From Nonomuraea roseoviolacea subsp. carminata (GTDB lineage Bacteria; Actinomycetota; Actinomycetes; Streptosporangiales; Streptosporangiaceae), in assembly GCF_024172185.1 (NCBI RefSeq), contig NZ_JAMZEC010000001.1, forward strand, positions 4,154,001-4,218,000: 64,000 nt of DNA. Direction: 5' to 3'. Each line of letters opens with the position of its first letter. Position 1 is the stretch's first letter. Below the pieces are notes generated by a model, which saw only the letters and a list, made by a program, of their open reading frames with translations, did no database searches and was not told the DNA's origin. Positions 16,364 through 24,004 of the stretch are shown one piece after another. Made by a program: the position numbers and the translations under genes.

Positions 16364-16993
16364 ATGGAGCGGTGTGATCGGCGCGCTGCGATCGGAAGTG
16401 CGGCCGCGCTGGTGGCGAGCGGCGTGGCCGTGCTGGCGAGCGGCGGCCCCGCCCGAGCGGAGTCCTCCGGCGAGCAGGCCCGGGAGTCGTTCCGGGTGGT
16501 GGACCGCCGAGGCCGGCAGCGTTTCCTCGCGAGCTCGAGCAAACCTCCGGTGATAACGGGGGGTAAGACGTACCCCGCCGACCAACGCCAGGGGCCGGAC
16601 GGCACCTACCTGATCTTCAATGACGGGGACGGCAACGAGAAAGGAGGAATCGTCGCCTCCTCCGTCGGGGCGAGTCTCTCCCTCGACTACACCAACGCGC
16701 AGGCGATCACGATGGCCACCCGCTGGGAGGGCGTCCACGGCGCGGCGATGCTGGAGATGAAGCACATGCCTGATCCAGCGCTCCCGATCGGCCAGGTGCC
16801 CGCCGTGCCGCCTCGCGTCCAGCTCGGCTGCAGCACCGTGGAAGGGGCCTTCCTCGTGCTCAGCGACTCGCGAGGACGCCCGAGGATCGTGCTGGAGATC
16901 GATGGCGCCGACAATCCGATGATCAAGGTCCTGGACTCCCAGGGCCGGGTGGTCGGGCAACTTCCCGACACCCCGGCCGGGCGGCATTCGTAA
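16364..16993 (+). CDS. Secreted protein of unknown function (possible Tat signal)
   Basis: A 209-residue protein. The N-terminus CDRRAAIGSAAALVASGVAV with cleavage near ARA|E (residue 32) is an export signal, and the Arg6-Arg7 pair suggests the Tat route. The mature part has hydrophilic beta-type sequence with recurring Asp/Gly turns (RVVDRRGRQRFLA, LIFNDGDGNEKGG, LVLSDSRGRPRIVLEIDG, KVLDSQGRVVGQLP), similar to a repeated beta motif. I do not recognise the family. The ATG at 16364 has GGAAG upstream. It is divergent from the trpS leader. Confidence 0.78.
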   Translation: MERCDRRAAIGSAAALVASGVAVLASGGPARAESSGEQARESFRVVDRRGRQRFLASSSKPPVITGGKTYPADQRQGPDGTYLIFNDGDGNEKGGIVASSVGASLSLDYTNAQAITMATRWEGVHGAAMLEMKHMPDPALPIGQVPAVPPRVQLGCSTVEGAFLVLSDSRGRPRIVLEIDGADNPMIKVLDSQGRVVGQLPDTPAGRHS

Positions 16994-17093
16994 CCGTCAA
17001 TCGGGATCACCGGCCCGCCCGTCGGTCGGACGGCGGGCCGGGTGGACGATCTGCGAAGCCGGGCTGATGCTGATCACCTGATCGGCGGTCCCG

Positions 17094-17597
17094 TCAGGAG
17101 ATGCGGGGGCTGCGGCGTTCGACGAGGACGACGTCGCGCCAGACGTCGTGATGGCGGCCGATCCGCTCGCGGGTGCCGACGACGCGGAAGCCGGCGCGGG
17201 CGTGCAGGGCGAGGCTGGCGGCGTTCTCGGGGAAGATCCCGGACTGGACGGTCCAGATCCCGGCCGCCTCGGTGGAGGCGATCAGGGCGCCGAGCAGGGC
17301 GGAGCCGACGCCGCGGCCCTGGGCGTCGGGATGGACGTAGACGGAGTGCTCCACGACGCCCGCGTAGGCGCATCGGTCGGAGACCGCGGTGGCCGCGACC
17401 CAGCCGAGAACCCGCCCGTCCTCGTCGAGGGCGACGTGACGGTGCGCGGGGAGCTTGACCGCGTCGAACCCCGCCCACGTGGGGGCCTCGGTCTCGAAGG
17501 TGGCGTGACCCTGGTCGATGCCGAGCTGGTAGATGGCCAGGACCTGCGCGGCGTGTTCGGGCGTCATGGCGGCGATCCGGATGGCGGCGCTGGTCAT
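17094..17597 (-). CDS. arsN1: GNAT N-acetyltransferase, phosphinothricin/arsinothricin type (ArsN1-like)
   Basis: A 167-residue GNAT enzyme of the PAT family (IRIAAMTPEHAAQVLAIY, the acetyl-CoA loop DAQGRGVGSALL, and NAASLALHARAGFRVVGTRE). Family members acetylate the amino group of phosphinothricin or arsinothricin with acetyl-CoA. ArsN1 members sit in ars operons and detoxify the arsenic antibiotic arsinothricin. Here it overlaps the arsenate reductase gene by four bases, which favours that role. A general amino-acid acetyltransferase remains possible. Confidence 0.85.
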   Translation of the reverse strand: MTSAAIRIAAMTPEHAAQVLAIYQLGIDQGHATFETEAPTWAGFDAVKLPAHRHVALDEDGRVLGWVAATAVSDRCAYAGVVEHSVYVHPDAQGRGVGSALLGALIASTEAAGIWTVQSGIFPENAASLALHARAGFRVVGTRERIGRHHDVWRDVVLVERRSPRIS

Positions 17598-18016
17598 GCC
17601 GACACCTCGGCGTCGGGGAGGAGTTCGCGGATCAGGGCGCGGACGCGGGTCTCGATCTCGTCGCGGATGGGGCGCACGGCGCCGATGCCTTGTCCCGCGG
17701 GGTCGTCGAGCTTCCAGTCCTCATAGCGCTTGCCGGGGAAGATCGGGCAGGCGTCGCCGCACCCCATGGTGACGACGACCTCGCTGGCCTGGACGGCCTC
17801 GGTGGTGAGCACCTTGGGCAGTTCGGCGGAGATGTCGATGCCGACCTCTTTCATGGCCTCGACCACGGCGGGGTTCACCTGGTCGGCGGGGGCGGAACCG
17901 GCGGAGCGGGCCTGGACGCGGCCCCTGCCCAGGTTGGCGAGGAACGCGGCGGCCATCTGGGAGCGGCCCGCGTTGTGCACGCAGACGAACAGCACGGACG
18001 GAACGCGGGCGCTCAT
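17594..18016 (-). CDS. arsC: Arsenate reductase, low-molecular-weight phosphatase type
   Basis: A 140-residue enzyme reducing arsenate to arsenite in the cytosol. The P-loop CVHNAGRS (Cys12-x5-Arg18) is the LMW-phosphatase/ArsC signature. The MGCGDACP segment (Cys86, Cys90) and KRYEDWKLDDPAG are typical of actinobacterial arsenate reductases, which draw electrons from thioredoxin or mycothiol/mycoredoxin. Its ATG overlaps the aquaporin stop (ATGA), and its own stop overlaps the acetyltransferase start. Product arsenite would leave through the neighbouring channel. Confidence 0.93.
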   Translation of the reverse strand: MSARVPSVLFVCVHNAGRSQMAAAFLANLGRGRVQARSAGSAPADQVNPAVVEAMKEVGIDISAELPKVLTTEAVQASEVVVTMGCGDACPIFPGKRYEDWKLDDPAGQGIGAVRPIRDEIETRVRALIRELLPDAEVSA

Positions 18017-18762
18017 GAGCGTGACCTTTCCGGTTCGGCGACAGGATGAGCCGTGGCAGGACGGGCCACGGGTCCGGGTGCGGCCTGGGAGGCGGGGAAC
18101 AGGATCTCCACCAGTCCCACACCCACGATGCCGCCCACCAACTGGGCGGCGACGAACGGGCCGACCGAGGCGGGAGCGATGCCCGCGTAGGTGTCGGTGA
18201 AGGCTCGGCCGATGGTGACGGCGGGATTGGCGAAGCTGGTGGAGGAGGTGAACCAGTAGGCGGCGCCGATGTAGGCAGCGACCGCCGGGGCGGAGAGGTG
18301 GGAGCGGCGCGTACGGGTCAGGCCGAGGACGAGCAGCACCAGCCCCGCGGTGGCCACCGCTTCGGCCAGCCACAGATGGCCGGCGAAGCGGGTGTGAGCC
18401 GACCAGTCCACCAGCGGCAGCTCGAACATCGCATTTGCGAGCGCGGCTCCGGCCACCGCGCCGCCGATCTGCGCGCCCGCGTACGCGGCCACCTCCCGCA
18501 GCGCCGGTCGCCCAGGCTCGCCTCGTTCCTGCCACCAGGCGGCCAGGGAGACGACCGGGTTGAAGTGGGCTCCCGAGACCGGGCCCAGCAAGGCGATCAG
18601 CACGCCCAGGCCGAGCACCGTGGCCAGCGAGTTGGCCAGCAGGGCCACGCCGCCGTCCGGGCTGAGCCGTTCGGCCTGGATGCCGGAGCCGACCACGACG
18701 GCGACCAGGAGCGCGGTGCCGACCGCCTCGGCGGCCATGCGCCGCCCCAGCGGTAGGCTCAT
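18013..18762 (-). CDS. MIP family channel (aquaporin/aquaglyceroporin) of the ars operon
   Basis: A 249-residue channel with six hydrophobic helices and two half-helix boxes, NPV (68-70, in SGAHFNPVVS) and NPA (179-181, in SFANPAVTIG). In Sinorhizobium the ars-linked aquaglyceroporin AqpS lets arsenite made by ArsC flow out of the cell. This gene sits between arsR and arsC, overlapping both by four bases, and no ArsB or Acr3 pump is encoded in the window, so the same passive-efflux role is likely. The frame extends to 18966 but the ATG at 18762 overlaps the arsR stop and begins the first helix. Confidence 0.92.
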   Translation of the reverse strand: MSLPLGRRMAAEAVGTALLVAVVVGSGIQAERLSPDGGVALLANSLATVLGLGVLIALLGPVSGAHFNPVVSLAAWWQERGEPGRPALREVAAYAGAQIGGAVAGAALANAMFELPLVDWSAHTRFAGHLWLAEAVATAGLVLLVLGLTRTRRSHLSAPAVAAYIGAAYWFTSSTSFANPAVTIGRAFTDTYAGIAPASVGPFVAAQLVGGIVGVGLVEILFPASQAAPGPVARPATAHPVAEPERSRS

Positions 18763-19142
18763 CCGCCCGCGCCCGCGGGGACGGACGCCCGCACAGGCGC
18801 CTGGAGCAGGCCGGACAGCCGGTTCAACGCCGCCGGGATCACCCGGTAGTACACCCACGTCCCGCGTCGCTCGGAGCTGACCAGCCCGGCTTCCCGCAGC
18901 ACCTTCAGATGGTGGGAGATCGTCGGCTGGGACACGTCGAACGGGCCGGTCAGGTCGCACACGCACGCCTCACCGCCCTCGTGCGAGGCGATCAGGGACA
19001 GCAGCCGCAACCGGACGGGGTCCGAGAGCGCCTTGAACATCCGCGCCAGCTCGGCCGCGTCGTCGCCGGCCAGCGGTTCGCGCACCATCGGCGCGCAGCA
19101 CCCCTCACCGGCGGGGAACACCGGCAGCATCTGCTTCGACAT
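18759..19142 (-). CDS. arsR: ArsR family arsenic-responsive repressor
   Basis: A 127-residue winged-helix repressor of the ars genes. Helix-turn-helix SQPTISHHLKVLREAGLV is clear. Possible As(III) ligands are a Cys pair near the N-terminus (Cys15-Cys16, EGCCAPM) and ACVCDL (Cys60, Cys62) at the start of the DNA-binding region. The first pair matches the N-terminal pair reported for Corynebacterium ArsR, the second the classic ELCVCDL site, so both binding modes may be present. It is the first gene of the minus-strand operon, divergent from arsI. Confidence 0.94.
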   Translation of the reverse strand: MSKQMLPVFPAGEGCCAPMVREPLAGDDAAELARMFKALSDPVRLRLLSLIASHEGGEACVCDLTGPFDVSQPTISHHLKVLREAGLVSSERRGTWVYYRVIPAALNRLSGLLQAPVRASVPAGAGG

Positions 19143-19187
19143 TTGTCTATATTGACAGTCGCCTAATCGGAATGGCAACCTCCCCTA

Positions 19188-19205
19188 TATCGACGCCTGT
19201 CGATA
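19188..19205. promoter_or_regulatory. Palindrome between arsR and arsI, candidate ArsR operator
   Basis: TATCGAC-GCCT-GTCGATA is a perfect 18-bp inverted repeat 28 bp before arsI. A weaker TGTC/GACA pair at 19144-19157 lies next to the arsR start. One or both probably let ArsR control the divergent units. Confidence 0.6.
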
Positions 19206-19232
19206 CAAGGAATTCTGCGATGGGAGATCGCC

Positions 19233-19739
19233 ATGTCCCGCGTCCAACTCGCCCTGCGCGTCGGCGACCTGGAAGGCTCGATCGCCTTCTACGCCAAGCT
19301 GTTCGGCGTCGAGCCGGCCAAGCGCCGCCCCGGCTACGCCAACTTCGCCATCGCCGAGCCCCCGCTCAAGCTCGTGCTCCTGGAAGGCGAGCAGGGCCAG
19401 GAGACCGTCATGGACCACCTCGGCGTCGAGGTCTCCTCCACCGGCGACGTCACGGCCGCCGCCGAACGGCTGGAGCAGGCCGGCCTGGTCACCTTCGCCG
19501 AGAACGACACCTCCTGCTGCTACGCCCTCCAGGACAAGGTGTGGGTGCGCGGCCCCGGCGCCGAGCCCTGGGAGGTCTACGTGGTCAAGGCCGACGCCGA
19601 CACCCTCGGCAAGTCCGCCGCGGCCACCGCCACCGCCACCGCCACCGCCGGCCCGGCCGCGCCGTGCGCCTGCGGCCCGGCCGCCGAGCAGGCCGACGGG
19701 CGGAACGCGCCGGCGGCTTCCGGGACCGGCTGCTGCTGA
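19233..19739 (+). CDS. arsI: ArsI-type C-As lyase (VOC dioxygenase, CadI family)
   Basis: A 168-residue Fe(II)/O2-dependent VOC enzyme that cleaves the carbon-arsenic bond of methylarsenite and reduced aromatic arsenicals. Gln5, His62 and Glu114 have the spacing of the known metal triad. The adjacent pair Cys95-Cys96 in NDTSCCYALQDKVWV is the trivalent-arsenical binding site of the family. A low-complexity tail with repeated Ala-Thr and a C-terminal GCC follows residue 128. GGGAGA precedes the ATG. Together with the acetyltransferase, this adds organoarsenical detoxification to the arsenate operon. Confidence 0.93.
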   Translation: MSRVQLALRVGDLEGSIAFYAKLFGVEPAKRRPGYANFAIAEPPLKLVLLEGEQGQETVMDHLGVEVSSTGDVTAAAERLEQAGLVTFAENDTSCCYALQDKVWVRGPGAEPWEVYVVKADADTLGKSAAATATATATAGPAAPCACGPAAEQADGRNAPAASGTGCC

Positions 19740-19752
19740 CCCGCCCCGACGC

Positions 19753-19790
19753 GACCATGCCCCACCGCCGCGCCGCGGTGGGGCATGGTC
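19753..19790 (+). terminator. Strong hairpin terminator after arsI
   Basis: A perfect 16-bp stem (19753-19768 with 19775-19790, six-base loop), 13 bp after the arsI stop. No U-run follows, but stem strength makes it the likely arsI terminator. Confidence 0.7.
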
Positions 19791-19885
19791 ATGACCTCCT
19801 CGCCGGCCTCACCCCGGAGGGGCTACGTCCGGCGCACCCGCACGGAATTGACCTCAAGCTGACGTGAGGTTGCACAGTCGGGTTC

Positions 19886-20794
19886 ATGAAGAGCTTCGAG
19901 ATCGGCGTCATCCTGCCCGGGGTCGGCGCGCAGCGTGAGAACGGCATCGACCTGCGAGAGGCCGCCCGCCACGCGGAGGACGCGGGGCTGGACGGCGTCT
20001 GGCACGGTGATCACCTGGCCGTCGGCGGGCCGACACTGGACGCGCCGATCGCGCTGGCCACCGCCGCCGCGGCCACCTCGACGATCAGGATCGGCGCCAG
20101 TGTGTTCGTGCCGGCGATCCGGCCACTGGTCTGGGCGGCCAAGCAGATCGCGACCCTGCAGTACGTGTCCGGCAACCGGCTGATTCTGGGCGTCGGTTCC
20201 GGGGGCGGGCCGTGGCAGTGGGCGGCCGCCGGGGTGGATTACCGGCGGCGCGGCAGCCGTACGGACACCGCGCTGGAACTGCTGCCCGAGCTCCTCGCGG
20301 GCGAGGAGACCCGGCTGCGTGACGAGCCGGGGCAGCCGGCGGTCACGCTGGCCCCTGCCGCCGACATGCCGCCCGTGTGGGTCGGCAACGCGTCGGAGGC
20401 GGCCATCCGGCGGGCCGCGCGGCTGGGCGACGGGTGGTTCCCCTCCCTGATCCCGCCTCGGGAGGTCGCCGAGGGGCGGGCCCGGCTGGCGGAGCTGGCC
20501 GCCGGACATGGGCGGCCCCTTCCGGTCATCGCGATCGGGGGCAGCGCCGCTCTGGGGAGCGGGGCGGGTGTCCCGTCGCGGGAGCGGCTCGCGGCCGGCA
20601 TCAGCGGAGCTTACGGCCGGCCGCTGGAGGACGTCATCGACATCCCGCTCACCGGCCACCCCGAGGAGGCCGCCGAGAGACTGAACGCCTACCGGGAGGC
20701 CGGGGCGGGTCACGCGGTCATCGGGGTGGCGGGGAGCGACTGGCGGGCGCAGGTCGATCTGCTGGCGGAGGTACGGGACCTGCTGCTCAGGTGA
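19886..20794 (+). CDS. LLM-class (luciferase-like) flavin-dependent oxidoreductase
   Basis: A 302-residue TIM-barrel enzyme of the luciferase-like superfamily, which uses F420 or reduced FMN. The start MKSFEIGVILPGVGAQREN, GLDGVWHGDHL, ATAAAATSTIRIGASVFV, RLILGVGSGGG and MPPVWVGNASEAAIRRAARL are the usual landmarks. In actinomycetes many members use F420. The substrate is unknown. It is transcribed alone, downstream of the arsI terminator and convergent with the kinase gene. Confidence 0.9.
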   Translation: MKSFEIGVILPGVGAQRENGIDLREAARHAEDAGLDGVWHGDHLAVGGPTLDAPIALATAAAATSTIRIGASVFVPAIRPLVWAAKQIATLQYVSGNRLILGVGSGGGPWQWAAAGVDYRRRGSRTDTALELLPELLAGEETRLRDEPGQPAVTLAPAADMPPVWVGNASEAAIRRAARLGDGWFPSLIPPREVAEGRARLAELAAGHGRPLPVIAIGGSAALGSGAGVPSRERLAAGISGAYGRPLEDVIDIPLTGHPEEAAERLNAYREAGAGHAVIGVAGSDWRAQVDLLAEVRDLLLR

Positions 20795-20844
20795 CGACAG
20801 CAGGCCGCCGATTGGCCCGCGAACGCCGTAGCCGAGGCGGGCCT

Positions 20845-20995
20845 GACGACGCGCTCTCGGCCGGACGGGCACTCATCGACGGCGGCGCGCTCCCGGCCGG
20901 ACGGGCAGTCACCGACGGCGACGCGCTCTCGGCCGGACAGGCAGTCACCGACGGCGGCGCGCTCTCGGCCGGACGGGCACTCACCGACGGCGCAG
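20845..20995. repeat. About 42-bp minisatellite, roughly 3.5 copies
   Basis: Repeats of a 42-bp unit centred on CTCTCGGCCGGACGGGCA followed by CACCGACGGCG, with single-base variation between copies. The stop codon of the minus-strand kinase lies in the last unit. Both strands stay open through the repeat, as expected for a unit whose length is a multiple of three. Too short and spacer-free to be CRISPR. Confidence 0.8.
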
Positions 20996-21904
20996 CAGGG
21001 CCGTGGCGATGGCGACCTGGGCAGGCTCCAGTGTCGCCTTGCCGTCCTCGATGTCCCACAGGGCGTTCTGCAGCACGCGGCCGAGCGTCCAGCCGGTCGC
21101 CCGCTCCCGGTCCAGGCCGAGAGCCTCCGTCAGCAGGTCGAAGCGCCGGAGCACCGCGCCGGGCACGTCGCCGGTGGCCTCCACCTCGTCCCACCGGTTG
21201 TCCAGTGCCGGCAGCAACTCGAACCCCGGGTCGCCGGCCAGCGGCTCGGGATCGATCGCCAGCCAGGGTTCCCGTTCTCCGGCGAGAACGTTGTCGTAGT
21301 GCAGATCCCAGTGCAGCAGACGGTCGCCGGGTTCGCCGACCAGTTCGGCCACGGCGGCCGCACAGGTGCGCACCAGCCGCTGCTCATCGGGGTCGCGCAG
21401 CGCCGGCACCGCCCGCTCGACCTCGTCGAGCATGGCGGCGGCGATGTCGGCAAGCCGCCGCACCCCCCGCGGGGCGGCCACCGACGTCAGCCGCGCCATC
21501 AGCTCCGCCAGGACCTGCAGCGCCACGGTGTCGTCGGGGATCGAGGACAGGGGCCGGGCCGCGTCCAGCCGCTCCAGCAACTGCGTGGCGCTGCTCTCGT
21601 CATGATCGAGCAGGCGCACGATCCCGTCGCCGTCCCACGCCCGCAGGCCGGTGGCCGTACCGGCGGTCTCCTCCCGGAGCTGCTGCAACTTCAGGACGGC
21701 GGGCGTCCCGTCGGCCTGGAGCACGGGCAGGACCAGCGAAGCCATGCCGTACGCGGGCCGGCCGTCAGGCCGCAACCCCCAGCGCTCCAGGAACTCGCCG
21801 CCCAACCGGGGCAACCCGGCGACCCATGCGCGTGCCTCGGCGCCGTGTGCGCCATAGGACGCGGCGAACGCGTCCGGTACGTCGATGGAGATCGACTTGG
21901 TCAC
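20981..21904 (-). CDS. Aminoglycoside/hydroxyurea phosphotransferase family protein (APH(6)-like)
   Basis: A 307-residue kinase of the APH(6)/hydroxyurea-resistance family, which transfers phosphate from ATP to streptomycin-type aminoglycosides or hydroxyurea. The catalytic loop HWDLHYDNVLAGE gives Asp200 and Asn205, and AIDPEPLAGDPGFEL supplies the metal-binding Asp218. Length matches the family. The antibiotic spectrum cannot be inferred, and many chromosomal actinomycete copies have no known substrate. Its 3' end runs into a minisatellite, suggesting that the stop position has drifted by repeat expansion. Confidence 0.88.
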   Translation of the reverse strand: MTKSISIDVPDAFAASYGAHGAEARAWVAGLPRLGGEFLERWGLRPDGRPAYGMASLVLPVLQADGTPAVLKLQQLREETAGTATGLRAWDGDGIVRLLDHDESSATQLLERLDAARPLSSIPDDTVALQVLAELMARLTSVAAPRGVRRLADIAAAMLDEVERAVPALRDPDEQRLVRTCAAAVAELVGEPGDRLLHWDLHYDNVLAGEREPWLAIDPEPLAGDPGFELLPALDNRWDEVEATGDVPGAVLRRFDLLTEALGLDRERATGWTLGRVLQNALWDIEDGKATLEPAQVAIATALLRRR

Positions 21905-22307
21905 GGAAGACTCTCCTTCGTCAGCTCAAGGTCAGGTGCGATGAACGAAGGAGATCGCGGAGGCGCCCGAGTGTCGGGCAGGCGTCAAAGCATGCTCCCA
22001 TCCTAAGCGGGGACGATCACGGCGCAGAGCGGGGGCGAGTTGCCCGCTGTCACATTTCCGCCGCGCGCCGGGTCATGGAGGCGACGGAACGGGCTCGGTC
22101 GCCGACCTCACGGAGCATCTCTCGCGAGAGTCGTCACCTTCGCCGTGTCCGCCCCGTCGTGCGGGTGAAGACGAAACGCGAGCAAGTGGGTGTCCGTATA
22201 TGTCAAGAACTGTGGACGCCTTCGAGGTCGTCCCGCCGGCGGCCGTCCACGAGGAGGGATCACCTGTCCTGGCACCCCCCTTTCAACGAACCCGGAGGGA
22301 TTCGTCC
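21905..22307. other. 403-bp intergenic region with a possible ECF41-type promoter
   Basis: No gene is supported here. It contains TGTCACA (22048-22054) followed after 16 bp by GGTC (22071-22074), close to the published ECF41 promoter TGTCACA-N16-CGTC, and a CTCTCGCGAGAG palindrome (22119-22130). A weakly coding frame runs from 22200 into the next gene but lacks a good start. Confidence 0.4.
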
Positions 22308-22814
22308 ATGAAACTCCCCGTCTTCGGCACCAGTGGTGGCGTCGATCGGCAACTGCTCGACCCGTCTCAGTGCCCACACGATCCCCCGTGCCGGATTCGC
22401 CCGTGCCTGCCGGAGGACAGGCTGGGCCGCTCTCACGGCCCTCTTTGGCCCGGGCGGGACGACCACGTTCCCACCCCGCCCCGGCCCGTCGAGCCTGCCC
22501 CGGATGACAAGGACGGCTACGAGGCGCGGACCGACAAGATCATGTCATTCGCCGACGTGATGCTGGAGGCCGCGACGAACATCGGCAGGATCAAGGCCGA
22601 GGTCCCCACGATCGGAGACGGCTGGTTCGACGTCCCCGCCGTCGTCCATCCCTTTCTCAACAGGTTCAACGGCTACGTCGAGGAATGGGTCGAAGCCGCG
22701 GGAACCCTGCAGCGCGTGCTCGAGGACGACGGGCCGAAGCTCGTCACCATGGCGAAGAACTACCGTGACGCCGACGAGGCCGCCGAAAAAGCCGTCGATC
22801 AGATCAAGCGGTGA
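22308..22814 (+). CDS. Putative type VII secretion-type helical protein (WXG100/EspC-like)
   Basis: A 168-residue protein. The C-terminal 100 residues (about 68-168) are almost entirely helical, with IKAEVPTIGDGWFDVPAVV between two helices and a heptad-rich end (KNYRDADEAAEKAVDQIKR), as in WXG100-like substrates. The N-terminal 65 residues are Pro/Cys-rich and unlike the family. The ATG at 22308 has GGAGGG at good spacing, yet the helical domain alone would begin near 22500. It is first of four close genes. The secretion role is inferred; no ESX ATPase is in the window. Confidence 0.6.
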   Translation: MKLPVFGTSGGVDRQLLDPSQCPHDPPCRIRPCLPEDRLGRSHGPLWPGRDDHVPTPPRPVEPAPDDKDGYEARTDKIMSFADVMLEAATNIGRIKAEVPTIGDGWFDVPAVVHPFLNRFNGYVEEWVEAAGTLQRVLEDDGPKLVTMAKNYRDADEAAEKAVDQIKR

Positions 22815-22826
22815 AGGACGGCCCAG

Positions 22827-23624
22827 ATGAGCCAGCGTGCTTCCAGTCTCGCCCTGGTACAAGGTCATATGAAGAGGCGGGCAGCCGAGGAGGCGGCCCG
22901 GCGGGCAGCCGAGCAGGCCACGGCTGCCCAGGTCGAGGTGGATCCGAGGTTCTTCAAGAGAGTGATGGCCCTGGTCGGGGAGAACAAACGGCCGGTCTTC
23001 ACCGGGCTGGCCGGGGCCGGCCTCCTCGTGGCAGGCGGTGCGATGGTCGTCGCCGCCATCAGGAACGCGGCCGACCCCAGAGGGTTCTTTCAGGACCGGA
23101 GCAAGTGGAACGAAATATTGGGTGATCTCAAGCTCAGCGCCTGGGACGTGTGGATCACTTACTTCAGCGAGGTCGCGCCGTACTGGATGGGGCACGGCTC
23201 CGAAACGGTCCAGCGGTATCTCAGATTCGAGCTGATCGGCATGTTCGACGAGCTCGGCCGCGTCGCCACGGAGATAAGCAGCACCCTGACCAGCCTGGCC
23301 TGGGACGTCATGGACTACGACATGAAGCTCGTCGGGCTGCTGCTGGAGGCCGGCACGGTCTTCACCGTGCTCCTGCCGTTCAGGGCGACCGTGCCGGGCA
23401 AGATCGCCCTGGGGGCCGCCGCCACCGGGTTCCTCAAGCTGCTCCTGGACCTGATGAAGGAGTTCGCCGGCAAGATGAAGGCGCTCGACCTCAAGCTCGA
23501 AACCCTCGGCCACAAGGTCTTCGAACTCCGAGGGCTCTTCTCCGTGGGTGACGGCAAACTGCACCTGAAGCCGGTGGGCTACGACGCCAACCTCTGGGTG
23601 CCGGTCACCAAGGAGCACCGATGA
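22827..23624 (+). CDS. Membrane-associated protein of unknown function in the YbaB-linked cluster
   Basis: A 265-residue protein. Residues 10-40 form a charged, Ala/Arg-rich helix, followed by a hydrophobic segment (VFTGLAGAGLLVAGGAMVVA, about 57-76) and a second hydrophobic pair near 170-205 (LLLEAGTVFTVLLPF, KIALGAAATGFLKLLLDL). The middle is helical with Trp and Tyr residues (LSAWDVWITYFSEV). I do not recognise the family. It lies 12 bp after the helical gene, and its stop overlaps the following YbaB-like gene (ATGA), so the four genes form an operon. Confidence 0.72.
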   Translation: MSQRASSLALVQGHMKRRAAEEAARRAAEQATAAQVEVDPRFFKRVMALVGENKRPVFTGLAGAGLLVAGGAMVVAAIRNAADPRGFFQDRSKWNEILGDLKLSAWDVWITYFSEVAPYWMGHGSETVQRYLRFELIGMFDELGRVATEISSTLTSLAWDVMDYDMKLVGLLLEAGTVFTVLLPFRATVPGKIALGAAATGFLKLLLDLMKEFAGKMKALDLKLETLGHKVFELRGLFSVGDGKLHLKPVGYDANLWVPVTKEHR

Positions 23625-24004
23625 CGAACGGAGGCAAGGAGGAGGACCTCCCACGGTTGTTGGGTGAGATCGAGCGCGTGGCCGACGCGTTCGCGGGCGG
23701 CAGGAGCGAGCTGGACGAGCGCAGGGTGACGGGTACCGACGGCGCCGGCTGGGTGGTGGCCACGGTGTCGGGCTCGGCGCAGCTCCTGCAGGTGCGCATC
23801 GACCCTCGGGCGATGCGCGACCTCGACCATGTGGCGCTGAGCCAGGCCCTGCTGGACGCGATCGGAGCGGCGCGCGAGTCCGCGGCCGAAGGTCTGCGGG
23901 AGATCCTGGACAGGCTGAACGGTGGCCGGCCGCAGCCCGCCCAGGAGGACGATCCGTCCACGCTGCACCTCGACGCGATTCTGCGGGAGGGCGGGCTTGG
24001 ATGA
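23621..24004 (+). CDS. YbaB/EbfC-like protein, copy 1
   Basis: A 127-residue protein with the YbaB fold pattern: an N-terminal helix, then a beta hairpin (GAGWVVATVSGSAQLLQVRI), DPRAMRDLDHVALSQALLDA, and a C-terminal helix. Canonical YbaB/EbfC is a nucleoid-associated DNA-binding dimer encoded beside dnaX/recR. This copy sits with a WXG100-like gene instead, as do many actinomycete paralogues, so its partner may be a secreted or membrane protein. ATGA overlap with the preceding gene. Confidence 0.78.
   Translation: MTNGGKEEDLPRLLGEIERVADAFAGGRSELDERRVTGTDGAGWVVATVSGSAQLLQVRIDPRAMRDLDHVALSQALLDAIGAARESAAEGLREILDRLNGGRPQPAQEDDPSTLHLDAILREGGLG

Noticed and set aside
20845..20995. Possible CRISPR array
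   Set aside because: The repeats are directly joined, without unique spacers, and no cas gene is present.
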